Made by a program: the position numbers and the translations under genes. The notes beneath the pieces were generated by a model. The model worked only from the letters and a program-made list of their open reading frames with translations. It was not told the DNA's origin and searched no databases. This document shows, one piece after another, positions 21,655-32,900 of a DNA stretch of 64,000 nt (position 1 is the first letter of the stretch; the number at the start of each line of letters is the position of its first letter). Where the stretch lies: positions 84,864,472 to 84,928,471 of the forward strand of contig CM060707.1 in the NCBI GenBank assembly GCA_030686995.1, given 5' to 3'. The DNA comes from Artemisia argyi. Lineage: Eukaryota > Streptophyta > Magnoliopsida > Asterales > Asteraceae.

Positions 21655-23190
21655 TTTATCGTTTTTATTGTATAGAAAAAACAGTCTCTCACCAATTTAG
21701 CAAAATTAATAGACTTCATCCACTTGGGGAGTTTGATGAAGTGAAGTGGAGTTGTAGGAAGCATCTTGATGGGCACAACAGATGCGACCTGCTGCTGCTG
21801 ACAAAGAATTTTTGCTACCGATGACACAAATCGCTGCTGCTGCAGACATATCTTGCTGCTGCTGTTAGGGGTGTTCATCAAATTGATTGAATCGAAAATC
21901 TACTTGCACCAGTAATGTAAAAAGGTTGATATGGGCACGCTTGATGGGGTCAGCGATACTACGTCCGTGAATCATGCAATTGCACATTGGCAATCAGTTG
22001 CAGGTATGCTCATTCTATATCACTTCATTAAATTTGTAATCTTAATAATTTTTAATATAGATTTCAGTGTGACATATGAACATGCAAAACATGAAAAATG
22101 TGTCTGCATTAGTGTTGTACAAGACAAAGCAGTTCATGCTCTTTGTTTTCAGTGTAAATTGTTTTCATTTTCCTTTTTGTTGTTTTGGAACCAATACATT
22201 AAGTGGGAATGCTAAAATCTAATTGCATAGATTTAGTAATGTTCGGTTAGAACTGTGCAGGAAAAGGACCATCTATAAGTACGTATGATCAATTATAGAT
22301 TAATACTTGGTAGTTACAATCTTAAGCTGGTTATAAAAAAATAAAAAAATAATAAAAAAGACATGATGATTTTATTAATTGTCACTTAATTTGATTCTGA
22401 ATTTCTAATACAGCGCTCAGTGCAATATTTGAATAATCTTTAAACGGTGCTCTGACTCGGATTGCAATATAATGTCTTAGCCACCTTAACCATTTCAAAC
22501 AGTGTTCCCTTGACTTCTAAATGTGATAAATGTGATTTTCTCCATACAGAATGAGAAAGATGATACCACTCACCCCTAACTGCATAACTTGGTAGTTAGG
22601 TCCATGACATTGAATATGCAAACGGTTAGCCAAACACTTGATAAAATAATACAAGGTTAGACCTCGACCTTAAGCAACCCTTAACCCCCCCCCCCCCCCC
22701 CTCATCAAATACCACGCATAAAGTCATTATTAATGGGTTCGTATCAGCATCGAGCACTCCGAAACCCTTAATGGGGCTGATTGGATTCCGAATGCCATAG
22801 TGATCGAGTAATGTCTGTTAGTATCCAATGATGATGGTTTCAGTATGTGAATGATCGGGCACTAAATTAGCTCAATTATTATTCTTTTAACCACATTGCT
22901 AAAGCGATAAGATCATAAGGTAGCGATAGTGAGTGTAGTCAGTTGTTTAAGTATTTTTGGAATAATAATATTTATCATACTCATATTGATGTACTACTAT
23001 ATTCATATTTACATTTTTCCCCTTTTTTTCAGCATCCGGAACGACAACTAATTGATCGTATTCACATTCAAGAACCAACCGTTTGTCTCAGACGCGGGAA
23101 AGTATGCTTACCTTTGGCATCGTCAACTTGAATAATAGAAGCAGCAGACCCATGAGTATGAAACTGATTTCTTTAATCTTTTGTTTGTTT
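21655..23190. other. relic noncoding DNA with CTG-rich patches
   Basis: CTGCTGCTG clusters occur at about 21790-21870. A few acceptor/donor-like borders exist (a frame MGTLDGVSDTTSVNHAIAHW at 21931), but no coherent gene or recognisable protein. Confidence 0.35.
22685..22701. repeat. poly(C) run, 17 bases
   Basis: An uninterrupted C17, which may be an assembly or sequencing weak point. Confidence 0.9.
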
Positions 23191-23720
23191 TCGGTTTAGC
23201 TTAATTGCGGCCTGTAAACTTATATTCTGATGTACGGGCGACCCGATGACCAACACATCTCAACATGGTTAGTTTCATTTACATTTTATGATTATGAACC
23301 AAGTAAACATGGTTTCCTCAAATAATAAACAAAACATGCCTTTTTATTTTCGGTATAGTGCAACCGCAGTCTGCAAACTTGCGTTTTCATGTTATGGATG
23401 ACCTAATTATCAACACACCTCCATGATTAGTTGCATCTGCATAAGTAACATATATAGTTTCTTTCAAAGTTTTCGGTTTCCTTGTTTAAATTATTGTTTT
23501 TCTTAATGTCTAACATTTTGTTTATTTTCGGTTTAGCTCAATGGCGGCCTGCAGACTTACATTCTGATTGTTCGGAAGACCTGATGACCGGTACACCTCC
23601 ACATGGTTAGTTGCATCTGCATTTGAGGATTATGAACCAAGTAAATATGATTTTCTCAAATAATAAACAATGCATGCCTTTTATTCTCACGTTATGGATG
23701 ACCCGACCAACAACACATCT
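23191..23720 (+). repeat. three-copy tandem repeat, about 160-180 bp
   Basis: Units begin near 23192, 23351 and 23529 with TTTTCGGTTTAGCTTAATTG or variants. They include GCGGCCTGCAAACTT, GGATGACC, CAACACACCTCCACATGGTT and AATAATAAACAA. A fragment of a fourth runs into the HSP70 relic. Confidence 0.75.
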
Positions 23721-23752
23721 CAACTGAAGACAACCAATCGTCTACAAGTATC

Positions 23753-24280
23753 ATGGTGTATCAAGGTGACAGATCCAGATTTTTAGATAACCACTTATTT
23801 GGTAAGTTCTCAATATGTTGAATACCACCTGCTCCCAAAGGAGTCGGTTCATTGTTGGTATGCTTTGAAATAGATGCCAATGGCATCCTTAATGTGACCG
23901 CTGGTATAGTATCAACTGGTAAGATGGAGAAACTTACAATTACCAATAAACATGGAAGGCTATCCTGTGAAGAGATAGAAAAGATGATAAAAGATGCCGA
24001 GAAGTACAAACGTGAGGACCAAGAATACAAGAAGAAAGCAGATGAACACATTGAATTAGAGAATTGCTTATACAAAATGAAGAAAACGATTAAGGAGTGC
24101 AGAGTCAAGAACAACCATGTCTTAGAAGAAATAAAGAAAGTCATTGCTGACACGACCAAGTGGCTCGAGGATAACCGAGCTGCACCTTTTGTTGAGGTTC
24201 AATTAAAGAAGGTGCACATGGAAATTGTTTACAAGCGGATGCTCCTAACCAAAGAGATATGGATAGGGATACGAGTATAG
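23753..24280 (+). pseudogene. HSP70 (BiP-like) C-terminal pseudogene
   Basis: HSP70 chaperones bind unfolded proteins through the C-terminal substrate-binding domain. The frame reads MVYQGDRSRF, then IPPAPKG, CFEIDANGILNVTAG, GRLSCEEIEKMIKDAEKYK and an alpha-helical lid (KVIADTTKWLEDN), in family order. A TGA at 23819-23821 interrupts the conserved strand before IPPAPKG, the family's GNIDVSA-type residues are altered, and the frame ends in unrelated sequence at 24280. The ATPase domain is absent. It is an unprocessed fragment of the substrate-binding domain, not functional as read. The lid sequence is closer to BiP/cytosolic HSP70 than to organellar DnaK. Confidence 0.8.
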
Positions 24281-24590
24281 AAAAAAGTTGTAAATATATC
24301 TTAATTGTTTTCCCAATGTTACAGTTTTCGTTACTGAAAGTACACAAATGATGTGTATTTGTTCTCATCATCACCCGTAATTTATATGCATAAAATTTGT
24401 TATAATGAATATCAAAGAATGACTAACTTTGTTACGTGTATAAATGATGTTAACTTTATTTTAATAGCTTTATAGTTGATTGAATAATGATGCTCTCAAA
24501 TCTTAGTGCTACATGTTTACTTTTTCCATTCTTATATTGATTAATGTAACAAAACCGAACTTTCGTAATGATAGGAACATATTTTAACCA

Positions 24591-24830
24591 CAAGGGGTGA
24601 CCCAACGGTAAGGGTATCAGCCTTCCAAAGTGGAGGTCAAGGGTTCGAATCCAATGGGGAGAAAATTAATCCCCTTGTGGCCACGGAGGTTCACCTGCGC
24701 CGACTCCGGGCTATCCTAAAGGGTAGTCGTCGTGGGATTAGTCGGCTCGCAATGTCGAGTCGGAAACCCATGTTACCAAAATAAATAAATAAAAGAAAAA
24801 AAAATAAAAAAATAAAATAAAAAAAAAACT
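24591..24830 (+). mobile_element. tRNA-derived SINE
   Basis: The 5' part resembles a tRNA head: GGGGTGACCCAACGGTAAGG (A-box-like) and GGTTCGAATCC (B box, 24642-24652), spaced as in a pol III internal promoter. A body with CGCCGACTCCGGGCTATCC follows, then an A-rich tail from about 24778. Target-site duplications could not be fixed, so the ends are approximate. Confidence 0.6.
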
Positions 24831-25420
24831 TGCATACATTAACTTCTTTAAGTTTAACTTTTTAAAATATTTGAATATATGCCATATCCTATTAAAAATT
24901 TAAAATTTGTACCGCATATAAAAGTATAACACTATAGTTTTCCTAAAATATTAAGTGTGGCTAAAATTATCATAAGATTTATTAAAATAAATAAACATAA
25001 ATTCAGTTATTATTGTAAGCATTATTAACATAATTAACAAATTCGGGAAAAAATCATTTAAAATAAATTAAAATTTTGGATTATTAAGAACATAAAAAGA
25101 ATATTACTCTAATCCATTTTAAAATATAAATATAAACACAATAGATATTATACAATATTTAAAAGTATATCATATCCTAAAATAACTAAAAGTGTTGATA
25201 TAGTTTTAAAATATAATACTATACTTATACTAAAAAAATTGATAATTAAAAATTATTGGTATTGTGAATTAATATACGTGCATGTTTAATTTTTTAATTA
25301 TATGTTATTTTTTTTATTATAGTTTTTCAAGGTGAGGTCTCTGTCAAAATACAAAGGTTAATAAAAGTTAAAGATGAACGTGAGAGGAGCTAAAGCATAA
25401 ATTTACAGTGAAAGTTTAAC
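24831..25420. other. very AT-rich spacer, no gene
   Basis: Only long A/T stretches with many stops on both strands. It leads into the satellite array. Confidence 0.6.
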
Positions 25421-28146
25421 AACAAGTACGTTTTAAAAATGAGTAATCTAAGAAACAAACACAATTTAAAGAAGATAAAATAAGAAACAAGAAATACGTT
25501 TTAATGAAGAAAAATATAACAACAAGCAAAATTTAAAGAAGAGAAATTTAAGAAGCAACAGACACATTCTAAAGAAGATAAATGAAAGTAACAACAAAAA
25601 CGTTTTAAAGTAGAGAAATCTAAGAAGAAAAAAAACAGTTTTAAATAAGAGATTTAAAAAACAACAAACAAGTTTTAAAGAAGAGAAATCTAAAAAAACA
25701 ACAAATACATTTTAAAAAAGAAAAATCTAATAAACAACCAACACGTTTTAAAGAAAAGAAATCTAAGAAACAACATACATATTTTAAAAAAGATAAATCT
25801 AAGAAACAACAAACACGAATAAACAACAAACGCGTTTTAAAGAAGAGAAATCTAAGAAAAAACAAATATGTTTGAAAGAAGATAAATTTAAAAAACAACA
25901 AACACGTTTGAAAAAAGGATAAATGTAAGAAATGATAAATTTGTTATAAAGAAGAGAAATCTAAGAAACAAAAAATACATTTTATAGAAGAAAAATATAA
26001 AAAACAACAAACACGTTTTAAAGAAATGAAATTTAAGAAACAACAAATACGTTTTGAACAAGAGAAATCAAAATAAAACAAATACGTTGTGAAGAAGGGA
26101 AATCTAAGAAACAACAAACACTTTTCAAAGTAGAGAAATTTAAGAAACAACAAACTCGTTTTAAATAAGAGAAATTTAAAAAGCAAAAACACATTTTAAA
26201 AAAGAGAAATTAAGAAACAACAAACACGTTTAAAAAAAGTAATTTAAGAAACAACAAACGTGTTTTAAAGAAGAGAAATCTAAGAAACAACAAAAACTGT
26301 TTTAAAGAAGAGAAATCTAAGGAACAACAAACATATTTTAAAGAAAAGAAATTTAAAAAAGAATAAACGCGTTTTAGAGAAGACAATTCGAGGAACAACA
26401 AACAGTTTGATTGAATAGAAATCTAAGAAACAAAAAATACGTTATAAAGAACAGAAATCTATGAAACAACAACCATGTTTTCAAGAAGATAAATCTAAGA
26501 AACAAAAAACACGTTTTAAAAAATAGATATTTAAGAAACAATAAACACAATTTAAGATGTGAAATCTAAAAAACAACAAACACATTTTAAGAAGATAAAT
26601 ATAAGAAACAACAAACATTTTTAAAGAAGAGAAATCAAAAACACAACAAACATGTTTTAAAGAAGAGACATTTATGAAAGAAAAAAAAAACAAACATGTT
26701 TTAAAGAAGATAAATTAAAAAACAATAACTATGTTTTTAATAAGAAAAATCTAAGAACCAAAAAATACATTTTAAATCAGAGAAATCTAAGAAATAACAA
26801 GCACGTTTTAAAAGAAAAGAAATCTGAGAAACAACAAACATGTTTTAAAAAAGAGAAATACAAAAAAAACAACAAACACGTTTAAAAGAAAACTAATCTG
26901 ATAAACAACAATCACATATTAAAGGAGATAAATCTAAGAAAAAAACAAAAACGTATGAAAGAAGATAAATTTAAGAAACAGCAAGCACGTTTTAAAAAAG
27001 AAAAGTCTAAAAAACAACAAACACGTTTTAAAGAAGATAAATCACATAAAACAAAAGTAATTTTTAAAGAAAAGATATCTAAAAAACAACAAACACATTT
27101 TATAGAAGAGACATCTAATAAACAACAAACACATTTAAGAAAAGAAATCTAAGAAATAACAAACACATTTTAAAGAAGGGAAATAAAAAAAAAACAACAA
27201 ACACGTTTTAAAGAAGAGAAATATAAGAAACTACAAACACGTTTGATTGTAGAGAAATGTAAGAAACAAAAAATACGTGATATATAAGATAAATCTAAGA
27301 AACAACAACCATGTTTTAAATAAGAGAAATCTAATAAACAACAAACATGTTTTAAAGAAAAGAAATTTGAGAAACAACAAACACATTTTAAAGACGAGAA
27401 ATTTAAGGAATAACAAACAAGTTTTGAAGAAGAGAAATCTAAAAAAAATAAACACATTGTGAACATGAGTAATCTAAGAAACAACAAACACTTTTCAAAT
27501 AAGAGAAATATAAGAAACAACAAACAAGTTTTAAAGAAGAGAAATTTAAAAACCAACAAACACATTTTAAAGAAGAAAAATTAACAAACAACAAACACAT
27601 TTTAAAGAAAATAAATCTAAGAGGTAAGAAGTACATTTAGAAAAAAGATAAATCTAAGAAAAACAACAAACACATTTAAAAAAAAAGTAATCCAAGAAAC
27701 AACAAACGCGTTTTAAAGAAGAAAAATTTAAGAAACAACAAATACGTTTGAAAGAACATAAATTAAAGAAACAGCAAACACGTTTAAAAGAAGAGAAATC
27801 TAAAAACAAAAAACATGTTTTAATGAGAAAAATCTAAGAAAACAAAATTAAGATTTTAACAAGCGAAATCTAAAAAAACAACAAACACGTTTTAAAGAAG
27901 TGAAATTTAAGAAATAACAAACACGTTTTGAAGAGAGAAAAACCTAAGAAAGAACAAACACGTTCTGAAGAAGGGAAATTTAAGGAACTAACAAACACTT
28001 TTCAAAGAAAAGAAATTTAAGAAAGAACAAACACGTTTTATAGAAGAGAAATTTAAAAAACAAACACGTACTAAAGAAAAGAAATTAAGAAACAACAAAC
28101 ACGTTTAAAAAATAAGAAATCTAAGAAATAACAAACACATTTTAAA
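25421..28146. repeat. A-rich satellite array, about 36-bp unit, left part
   Basis: Roughly 75 diverged copies of a unit whose core reads AACAACAAACACGTTTTAAA and then GAAGAGAAATCTAAGA. The unit is close to 36 bases (12 codons), so frames stay open for many units on either strand and give lysine/glutamine (plus) or phenylalanine/leucine (minus) repeat peptides. The array continues in the same orientation at 38471-38870 after a 10.3-kb interruption. Confidence 0.92.
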
Positions 28147-28149
28147 GAA

Positions 28150-28334
28150 AATGGGTCCTTGCTCCGGATGTTGTTCGTACGGTGTGAAATCAGTTGGTTA
28201 CGTAGTTTTAGAATTCTGCTGATCCCAAGTAGTCTATCTCCATCATTGCATATGGCAATATAGAAAGTAAAGAGGAAAAGAAGGCATGACCAGAAGAATT
28301 ATGTGAAATAAGTGAATTTATCCAGTTGAGGCAT
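28150..28334 (-). pseudogene. atp8: mitochondrial atp8 (orfB) fragment in nuclear DNA (NUMT)
   Basis: Read on the minus strand from ATG 28334: MPQLDKFTYFT, then [42 protein letters not shown]. This is the N-terminal part of plant mitochondrial ATP synthase subunit 8. The twelfth codon is TAA. The fragment stops after about 61 codons at the edge of the satellite. The upstream mitochondrial-looking DNA continues to 28377 and then at 38334-38470 beyond Copia-2. Non-functional; a mitochondrial insertion into the satellite. Confidence 0.88.
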
Positions 28335-28377
28335 CTTGATTGAGAATAAAGGATTCCCCCCATAAAGAAAGAGAGTC
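28335..28377 (-). other. atp8 5' flank, part of the NUMT
   Basis: This is the leader of the atp8 fragment, cut at 28377 by the insertion of Copia-2. GAGTC at 28373-28377 corresponds imperfectly to GAGGC after the right LTR. Confidence 0.6.
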
Positions 28378-28783
28378 TGTTAGCATTAAAATATTTATAT
28401 ATAGAAGTGATGGTCATTCTCATATTGTAACTTTGTGTCGTTTGTTAAGATTAGTAATAGTTTAGTCATTGGGCCTTGGACTTTGCAAGCTAATATGTCA
28501 TGTGCTATGTTTCATAAGCCTTGTTATCCAACCATGTAACCAAGTCCAAGCCCAAGTCCATTAGAAAGCCCATGAGGCCTTTCTCTCTAACTATATAAGG
28601 CACCTTACCTCTCATTTGTAAGGTGTGCTTGTGTGTGTATTGTGTGTGTTTTTAATAAAAGTTCTCTTCATCTTTATACTCTTTTTCTCTCATATTAACG
28701 CCACACCTTATTCATCAAGTCACCATCTTTACTTCATCCAGTTCTTATATTATTGTTAACGTTGATATATCTAAGGTCCTACA
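28378..28783 (+). repeat. Copia-2 5' LTR (406 bp)
   Basis: It starts TGTTAGCATTAAAAT and ends AAGGTCCTACA. A TATA-like CTATATAAGGC near 28601-28611 is the probable promoter. Repeated at 37928-38333. Confidence 0.95.
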
Positions 28784-28785
28784 AG

Positions 28786-28799
28786 TGGTATCAATCGCC
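28786..28799 (+). other. Copia-2 primer binding site
   Basis: TGGTATCAATCGCC follows the LTR after two bases. The first eight bases match the tRNA-Met type site; the rest differs from the usual GAGC. Confidence 0.7.
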
Positions 28800-29037
28800 T
28801 AACAATGATTTAGGAGTGTTTTCATCAAGTTTTTTGTTAAAAAGTTACACTTTTCATTCATTTGTGTACTTTTTCTTCAAAAAAGTTTTGATTTTTATGT
28901 GGTTTTAGTGTTAAAGTTGTTGTTTTTATTGAAGTTTTAGTGATTCTAAGTGTTTTGGGAAAGATTTGATCATTAGAAACAAGTGAAAAAGGAGTTTTTG
29001 GGTGAAAAAATCGTATTTTTGAAGTTTTCTGGTCATC

Positions 29038-29612
29038 CTACGCGTAAGTTGGGTGTATAGTACAAGTTACAGCTGTCTACAGTACTATCTACGCGTAAGT
29101 TGAGGTTAAAACCCTTTTTCTACGCGTAACTCTGGTCAAAACCCTCTTCTTACGCATAAGATTGATTTTCTACGCGTAAGTAGAAGTCTACGCACAAGAT
29201 CCTACGCTTAAGTTCAGTTTCTACGCAGAAGTTTGTTCTTACGCATAAGATTAAATCTTACGCGTAAGTTTCAGAAATCTACGCATAAGTTTCTTCAAAG
29301 GTCTTCTCTTAGTGCATCGGTGACTCAGTACGTCCCTGACTTGGATAAGTTTGTGGAATACTTCGACACGGGATATCTTTCAAGCTTGGATAAGTTTGAG
29401 AGATCATTTTGGTTTGTAAACCTTACGCGTAAAAAATCTTACGCATAAGCTAAACCTTACGCGTAACATATCTTACGCATAAACACTAAGCTTACGCATA
29501 AACTACTAATCTTACGCATAAGTATTTTTCTTACGCATAAGTTTATTGTTTACGCATAACTTGTTGTTTACGCCTAACATTTGTTCTACGCATAAGTTTC
29601 TGTCTACGCGTA
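29038..29612 (+). repeat. array of about 22 CTTACGCGTAAG-like palindromes in the Copia-2 leader
   Basis: About 11 copies lie at 29038-29290 and 11 at 29420-29612, as CTACGCGTAAG, CTTACGCATAAG and variants, spaced irregularly (12-40 bases). The consensus CTTACGCGTAAG is a perfect palindrome. The array lies between primer site and gag, so it would be in the RNA leader. The gap between the two halves holds a short stretch with a duplicated TTGGATAAGTTTG phrase. Confidence 0.85.
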
Positions 29613-29910
29613 AGTTTTTGACTTTTGACAACCAAACTTCAAACGGCCATAACTTTTGAACCGTAACTCCGTTTTCGACGAATCAGCTGTCAAAACGACC
29701 GTGAGACCGAGAAGAAGGACACGTTGAATCATCTAAAGATCATTCAAGCCAAGCTTCGAGGCCCAAATCCACTCCGAACGGAAGTTATTCAGGTTTTAAG
29801 GTTTTAGATCAAATTTTTCAGCATAAAAACTTGCATCAACTTACACTAATCACAACTCCTATTTCGTTGGAACGATCCAAGTATCAACTTTATCAATCTA
29901 CACTTCATCA

Positions 29911-32900
29911 ATGGCTACTCAGCAAGATATTCATGCAGCCGGTGCGGAAAACCGACCTCCAATGCTTGAAAAAGGTGGATATCTCCCATGGACAAGCCGC
30001 ATGCTTCGTTACATCAAAACAAAGCCTGATGGTAAATTAATGATCAACTCCTTTACAAATGGTCCATTCAAGCCAAGACAAGTTCAAATTGAAGGTAATC
30101 CAAATACAACACCTCCTACTCAACCATTCGTGCGTGAACAAACAGAAGCAGATTACACAGAGGAAGACAAGAAGCAGATCGCCGCGGATGATATGGCAAT
30201 GCATTTAATCCAACTTGGATTACCACGGGAGATCTTTGCTGCGGTCGACAGTTGTGAAACTGCCTATGCTATGTGGGAACGTGTTAGAAGGATATGTCAT
30301 GGAACAGAGATTGGACAACAAGACGTTGAGAACAAACTTCTTACTGAATGGGAGAACTTTACATCCACTAAAGGTGAGCAGATTGAATCTTACTACACAA
30401 GGTTTTGCACTTTGATGAATGAGTTAATCAGAAACAAGTTGACACCTCGAACAATTGCAACAAACATCAAATTCATCAATAACCTTCCAGAAGAATGGGG
30501 TCGTTATGTTACAATTGTCAATCAAACAAAGGATTTACATAAGGTGAATTATGATCAACTCTATGACTTTTTGAAGCAAAACCAAGCTGAGGCTAATGAA
30601 GTAAGGAAAGAAAGATTGGCAAAGAATCATGATCCTCTTGCATTAATTGCAACTACACCAACACCGCTTCCAGTGAACACACAACAATCATCATCATCTT
30701 CCACTCACAACTACATGCAACCATCATACGTTCAACAACCAACACCGGTCTACCAACAACAGTTCTACCCACAGCAACAACAACATGTTATTCCACAACA
30801 GCAATACCCACAATTCGAAGACCCAGAATTCACTGAAAATGATGAAGCTTCTGCAGCATTGACCCAAGCGTTTGCTTTTCTGTCAAAGGCATTCCAAGGA
30901 CGCTATTCTACACCAACTAACAACAACCAAAGGATTTCATCGAACACTCGCAACAAGCAGATTGCTCAGCCGAGTTTCAATATGGGTAATAGAGGCCAAA
31001 TGGTTGGAGTTTATGGGAATCAGCAAGGATATGCTACTGGAATTAACATGGGTAATCAGAATATGCAGAATGCAGGAAATCAGTATGGTCAGTATGCAGG
31101 GAATCAGTTGGGTCAGTTTGTTGGAAATCAGAGGGGTCAGAATGTTGGTAATCAGGCAATGGGTAATCAGAATAGAAACGTTGCAGCTCCAGTAGTTGGA
31201 AATTTGGGAAATGTGAATCAGGGTAATCCGATTAAGTGTTTCAACTGTCAGGGTGTAGGTCATATGGCAAGGAACTGTCCTACTAAGCCGAACAAAAAAG
31301 ATCTAGAGTACTTGCAGAAAGCAGTGATGTTGGCACAAAAGGTTCAGGCAGGGTTTCAGTTGAACACAGAGGAGAATGATTTTATGGCTCTTATGGATGA
31401 CATGGAAGATAGAGAGGATATCGATGCGAACTGCATATTTATGGCGAATCTTCAGGAAGCTAAGTATGACACGGATTCTGACACACTTCCTGTCTATGAC
31501 ACCAATGCACCATCTGAGGTATCAAACTTCAACACATGTCACAATAATGATATATTTGATATGTCTCCTCATGAGGAACAACATTCTGAGAAGCTAGCAC
31601 CCACTTATGATACATACCTGGACACGCCAAGTAGTAGCAATACTCCTTCAGCAACTCCAGATGAGAATCATAATGGAGGCTTCGTTTCACAGCATGCTGA
31701 GAATGATGAGGAAACACGTGCTTTATTTGCATCATTATTGAATAATTGTCGTATTGAAATTGAGAATGTGCAAAAGGTCAATCGCGATGTTAAGGCCGCG
31801 AATGTAAAATTGACCACTGAGCTTGAGAGTTACAAGGAAAATGTTAAAGCTTTTGAATTTCATAACAAAAGATTGTCTGAATTAGAAACTGGTTATCAAA
31901 ATTCCGTTTCAAGGGAAAAACAATTGCAACTCAAGTTTGATACACTTGATGTTAATTCTTTCAAGAAGATAAAAGCTTTAAACGCGGAAATTTCTGAATT
32001 ACAAAACCAACTTTCTAAACAAAAAATAGCTTATACCAATCTTGAAAAAGAAAGGGATGAGTTGAAAAAGGACTTTGCAAAGAAAGAAGACAAACTTTTG
32101 GAAGAAATCGTAGAGTCAGAACACATGATTGCTCATTTAGAAGAATTAGTGGTTAAGTCGGGTCAGTCAAGTCAAACAATGAAAATGATTTCAAATCAAA
32201 CTAATCCGATTTATCATACAAAACATAAAATGGCTCTCGGTAACAACACCCCTTGTAATCTCAAGAAAGCTCAGCAAGAACAGAATGTTTTGTACAATGG
32301 TAATGTGATTTACACCAAACATGATCCTCCCGTCGTTCGGGATTCTGTGCAAACGATGGAACATGTCGAAGAGAGCATTTCTAAAATGAAACAAAATGAT
32401 TTGAAACCCATTGATTACAACAAATTGAACAAACTTTCGGGAATTACTTTTGTTCCACAAACAGAACCATCTGTGTTTTCCATAAAACGACCTTTCGCGA
32501 AATTCTTGTCCAAAAAGAAAGTTGTTTCCAAATCTCTTTCAAAAATGGAACAAATTTCCTCTAACAACACTTTTAATACAAGTGAGGCTAGAGAAATTCT
32601 GGATGACGTTAAAAAGAGAATTCAAGAACTTCAAAATATTGTTGCTTCTAAAACTACAATCAATATTAACAACTGGCATTCCAGTTTTCATATTGAGCAG
32701 AAAAAAGTTTTTGAAAACGAAATTACTATCCCACTGAATAACATCAGTGCGAGGGTAATCCATTTTGAACAAGCTTTCTTAAAAGAAACGGCCGACTTTG
32801 TCAAGGACCACAAATCCCTGGTAAACGAAGCTAATGATTCTCGTGAAAACATGAATGTTTTGGAAAAACTAAATGATTCTCTCTTCGAAGCTGTTATGAC

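Noticed and set aside
24591..24665. A functional tRNA gene
   Set aside because: It has A-box and B-box-like motifs, but no cloverleaf could be fitted and a SINE body with an A-rich tail follows.
25641..27636. Many Phe/Leu-rich minus-strand frames as membrane proteins
   Set aside because: They are translations of the 36-bp A-rich satellite. The period keeps the frame open; no start context or conserved protein is seen.
25421..28146. CRISPR-like regular array
   Set aside because: Units are contiguous and diverged with no unique spacers, in a plant nuclear context: a satellite.
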